A DNA stretch of 8,455 nucleotides, taken from NCBI GenBank assembly GCA_011525445.1, contig WTGE01000166.1, positions 1 through 8,455 on the forward strand, written 5' to 3'. The notes below the pieces were generated by a model that was not told the DNA's origin, did no database searches, and saw only the letters and a list, made by a program, of their open reading frames with translations. Made by a program: the position numbers and the translations under genes. How positions within the stretch are numbered: position 1 is the stretch's first letter; each line of letters begins with the position of its first letter. Source of the stretch: Synechococcus sp. CO36386bin_37. GTDB taxonomy: Bacteria; Cyanobacteriota; Cyanobacteriia; PCC-6307; Cyanobiaceae. Shown here one piece after another: positions 7,219-8,455 of the stretch.

Positions 7219-7853
7219 GCGAATCAGTCATCCCGACGCTTGTGGTGATGGCTCGCTGGCCTGCCAGTGGTCGCTGTAAACGTCGCCTTGCTGCCGACAT
7301 CGGAAGCGAGGCAGCCGCACACATCCAACAACGCCTGAGTGGTCATACCTTCACGGTTGCTGAAGCACTCAGCCAAAACGGCGAAATCGATCTCCAGGTT
7401 GCGATCAGCGGAGTCAGCCTCAGATCCAGTCAGCGCTGGCTGGGCTCTCTCCCGCCCTGCATGATTGTGGATCAGGGGCGTGGAACTCTCGGAGCCCGCA
7501 TGCTGCGCCAGATTCATCTTGCACGGCAAAACCAAGGCCACAAACCAGTGATCCTGATCGGAACCGATCTGGCAACCCTCACCCAGAGTGACATCCGCCA
7601 CGCCATCGCATCGCTTCAAGAGCAACAGCTGGTGATAGGCCCCTCCGATGACGGAGGATATTGGTTGCTGGGAATTGGTACTGCGTTGTCCCGATCCAAG
7701 TTGGATAAACTGTTTTTCTCCGTTCCCTGGGGAAGCAACAAGGTTTTTGAGATCACCTCCTCTCGTGCTCAAGAACTTGGGCTCAACCCCCATCAACTGG
7801 TCAGTAAGAACGACATCGACTGTCTCGCAGACCTGCGACTCTGGCATGCATGA
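7215..7853 (+). CDS. TIGR04282-type glycosyltransferase (GT-A fold, DUF2064)
   Basis: The 212-residue soluble protein matches a GT-A fold family annotated as arsenosugar biosynthesis glycosyltransferase in databases, a name that rests mostly on gene neighbourhood. It starts with a nucleotide-binding segment MARWPASGRCKRRL (12-25), close to the family's A-P-G-KTRL pattern. It continues with GTLGARML (90-97), an acidic GTDLATLT (116-123) where the family usually has G-S-D-C-P, the hallmark GPSDDGGYWLLG (142-153), PWGSNKV (171-177) and NDIDCLADL (199-207). Its ATG overlaps the TGA of the HtrA gene, so it is translated from the same message. A TIGR04283-type partner lies about 450 nt downstream on the same strand, with a small gene on the other strand between them. 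The sugar donor and acceptor are unknown. Family assignment is good; the arsenosugar role is unproven. Confidence 0.85.
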   Translation: MSESVIPTLVVMARWPASGRCKRRLAADIGSEAAAHIQQRLSGHTFTVAEALSQNGEIDLQVAISGVSLRSSQRWLGSLPPCMIVDQGRGTLGARMLRQIHLARQNQGHKPVILIGTDLATLTQSDIRHAIASLQEQQLVIGPSDDGGYWLLGIGTALSRSKLDKLFFSVPWGSNKVFEITSSRAQELGLNPHQLVSKNDIDCLADLRLWHA

Positions 7854-7864
7854 GCACTGGCAGT

Positions 7865-7925
7865 TCAGTGATCTTCATCAACATCCAAGTCTCATTTCTT
7901 TGATCAAAGAACCATGAATCACTGA
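7865..7925. repeat. Nested inverted repeats between convergent genes
   Basis: An outer 8-base pair of arms, TCAGTGAT (7865-7872) and ATCACTGA (7918-7925), encloses a perfect 16-base palindrome TTCTTTGATCAAAGAA (7896-7911). A smaller stem CACTG/CAGTG (7855-7859 with 7866-7870) competes with the left outer arm. The region separates the glycosyltransferase gene from the convergent lipoprotein gene, so a bidirectional transcription end is the likely role, though no clean T-run follows. The palindrome might instead bind protein. Confidence 0.45.
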
Positions 7926-7936
7926 TGTTCCATCAG
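7922..7936. terminator. Hairpin CTGATG-TTC-CATCAG, possible terminator
   Basis: A perfect 6-bp stem with a 3-nt loop lies 33 nt past the stop of the lipoprotein gene (minus strand). Its arms overlap the outer arms of the neighbouring nested repeat, so the two structures exclude each other. On the minus strand a TTCTTTGAT stretch follows at some distance. This is only a weak terminator by usual rules. Confidence 0.35.
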
Positions 7937-7969
7937 CGGAAGAGACAACTCAGACCCGGCGGCAGTGAG

Positions 7970-8146
7970 CTATTGAGCCTCGTCAGCCGTTCGGTCTGAA
8001 TCGATCGCGGATGCCTTGTTGCATTCAATGCGCTCGGCTTCTGTGCTGGCCTTCTCCAGGCAGGCTTTTCGCTCCGGGGAGAGCCCTTCTTGACTGCAAG
8101 CAGCCAAGGCGGTAGCAACAAGAAGAAATGGGAACAGCGCTTTCAT
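7970..8146 (-). CDS. Small predicted lipoprotein, function unknown
   Basis: I do not recognise this 58-residue protein. Residues 1-16 form a compact signal peptide (Lys2, then a hydrophobic run) ending in a textbook lipobox LAAC (14-17), so Cys17 should be lipidated after cleavage by signal peptidase II. The mature part is about 42 residues, charged and hydrophilic, with two more cysteines (Cys29 and Cys42) in a predicted helical stretch KACLEKASTEAERIEC; these could form a disulfide outside the cytoplasm. The end is acidic. ATG 8146 is chosen because it gives a normal signal peptide; a TTG at 8155 in frame is an alternative, and neither has a clear ribosome binding site. The gene sits alone on the minus strand between two glycosyltransferase genes on the plus strand. 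It is supported as real mainly by the signal peptide and lipobox. Confidence 0.68.
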   Translation of the reverse strand: MKALFPFLLVATALAACSQEGLSPERKACLEKASTEAERIECNKASAIDSDRTADEAQ

Positions 8147-8305
8147 CAGGAACAAGGAGAGGCCACTTCTTCACAGCCAGGATCGACGCACTGCAAATGC
8201 ATTCGATGCCCGGCCCAACCTTTTGCAAAAGCGATCCAGGAGACTTTCCCTACAAAGTCGGTCTCCTGTTTTCTAATGGTGTCTGGATCTCTCCCGATAG
8301 CCGAG
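8147..8305. other. Divergent intergenic region with inverted repeats
   Basis: This gap separates the lipoprotein gene (minus) from the last glycosyltransferase gene (plus), and both promoters should be here. It holds a perfect 12-base palindrome CTTTTGCAAAAG (8220-8231), a strong hairpin listed separately, and a small GCAT-TCG-ATGC stem. No convincing -10/-35 pair or tRNA was found. Confidence 0.4.
8237..8272 (+). terminator. Strong hairpin with T-run just before the last gene
   Basis: CAGGAGAC (8237-8244) pairs perfectly with GTCTCCTG (8261-8268), followed at once by TTTT (8269-8272). Inside, TTT/AAA can extend the stem. A second fold, GACTTT (8242-8247) with AAAGTC (8254-8259), competes for the same bases. 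On the plus strand this has the form of a rho-independent terminator. No plus-strand gene ends nearby, so it may stop read-through from the upstream operon, end a small RNA, or act as an attenuator of the glycosyltransferase gene. Confidence 0.55.
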
Positions 8306-8455
8306 ATGAGAGCTGAAGGACCGAATCTCAGCGTAGTGATCCCATGCCTCAATGAGGCGGCACGGTTACCCCTTCTTCTCGCTGATCTTCAACGCTGGCC
8401 ACTGCCTATCGCGATCACGGTTGTGGACGGCGGCAGTAGCGATGCCAGCCATCGC
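8306..8455 (+). CDS. TIGR04283-type family 2 glycosyltransferase, N-terminal part (partial)
   Basis: The first 50 codons are visible and the frame runs off the right edge. The sequence opens with NLSVVIPCLNEA (7-18), then a Leu-rich helix (LPLLLADLQRWP) and TVVDGGSSDAS (38-48). This is the nucleotide-sugar binding start of GT2 enzymes, and VDGGSSD in particular is typical of the TIGR04283 group, which pairs with TIGR04282 proteins and is named for arsenosugar biosynthesis by association. ATG 8306 gives the usual short lead before SVVIP. An in-frame ATG at 8276 would add ten residues and lies only 3 nt after the T-run of the hairpin, so 8306 is preferred; neither has a good ribosome binding site. 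The catalytic and C-terminal regions are not visible. Confidence 0.82.
   Translation, partial: MRAEGPNLSVVIPCLNEAARLPLLLADLQRWPLPIAITVVDGGSSDASHR

Noticed and set aside
7224..7847. Long open frame of 207 codons on the minus strand opposite the TIGR04282 gene
   Set aside because: It mirrors the real gene's codon pattern, has no recognisable motif, and the plus-strand protein carries clear family motifs.
8156..8236. tRNA or tRNA remnant suggested by GCATTCGATGC
   Set aside because: The stem is only 4 bp with a 3-nt loop and there is no acceptor or anticodon arm around it.
8128..8316. Plus-strand frame of 62 codons across the lipoprotein start and the divergent gap
   Set aside because: It is antisense to the lipoprotein signal peptide, shows no domain or signal, and would overlap the start of the last glycosyltransferase in another frame.
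8146..8352. Minus-strand frame of 68 codons over the start of the last gene
   Set aside because: It covers the hairpin and the conserved GT2 start in antisense and has no motif of its own.
1..8455. HIP1 octamer GCGATCGC repeats
   Set aside because: Several GCGATC hexamers occur (for example near 6609 and 8411), but I found no complete octamer, which fits marine picocyanobacteria.
1..8455. CRISPR array, insertion sequence or phage attachment site
   Set aside because: No regularly spaced direct repeats, transposase or integrase frames, or tRNA-flanking repeats were seen.

Overview
The window looks like chromosome from a marine picocyanobacterium, most likely Synechococcus (subcluster 5) or a close Prochlorococcus relative. 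The reasons are cyanobacterial-type DnaA, glutathione reductase and HtrA proteins; weak or absent Shine-Dalgarno sites and non-ATG starts at several genes; mostly moderate GC (about 50-60% in the stretches I counted); compact divergent and convergent gene pairs; and no exact HIP1 octamer (GCGATCGC), which fits marine picocyanobacteria better than freshwater cyanobacteria. The species assignment is inference. No mobile element, CRISPR array, tRNA or rRNA was seen, and no gene-free stretch exceeds about 160 bases.

Layout. (1) Bases 1-2412, plus strand: the end of cytochrome c oxidase subunit I (ctaD), a complete subunit III (ctaE) and a GMC-family flavoprotein oxidoreductase, probably one transcription unit. 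ctaE is distinctly AT-rich next to its neighbours, and the GMC protein seems to lack the usual catalytic His and His/Asn. (2) Bases 2446-3819, minus strand: glutathione reductase (gor), separated from the GMC gene by a hairpin that can terminate in both directions. (3) Bases 3904-4581, plus strand: a ParB-like (ParBc_2) protein divergent from gor. Its stop codon overlaps the stop codon of dnaA by 4 nt. (4) Bases 4578-5972, minus strand: dnaA, the replication initiator, without dnaN beside it. (5) Bases 6049-7853, plus strand: an HtrA/DegQ-type periplasmic protease, then with a 4-nt ATGA overlap a TIGR04282-type glycosyltransferase. (6) Bases 7970-8146, minus strand: a 58-residue predicted lipoprotein. 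(7) Base 8306 to the right edge, plus strand: the first 50 codons of a TIGR04283-type glycosyltransferase.

How the genes may work together. The left block is respiratory, and the GMC protein could be an electron-donating dehydrogenase linked to the oxidase, which is inference from position only. gor serves thiol redox balance. The centre is dnaA with a ParB-like gene in a tail-to-tail arrangement. On the right, the two glycosyltransferase families often co-occur and are named in databases for arsenosugar biosynthesis; here they are split by a small antisense-oriented lipoprotein gene and several intergenic inverted repeats. I see no clearly new multi-gene system. The best leads are the GMC protein with altered active-site positions beside a terminal oxidase, the ParB-like/dnaA overlap, and the hairpin just upstream of the last gene.
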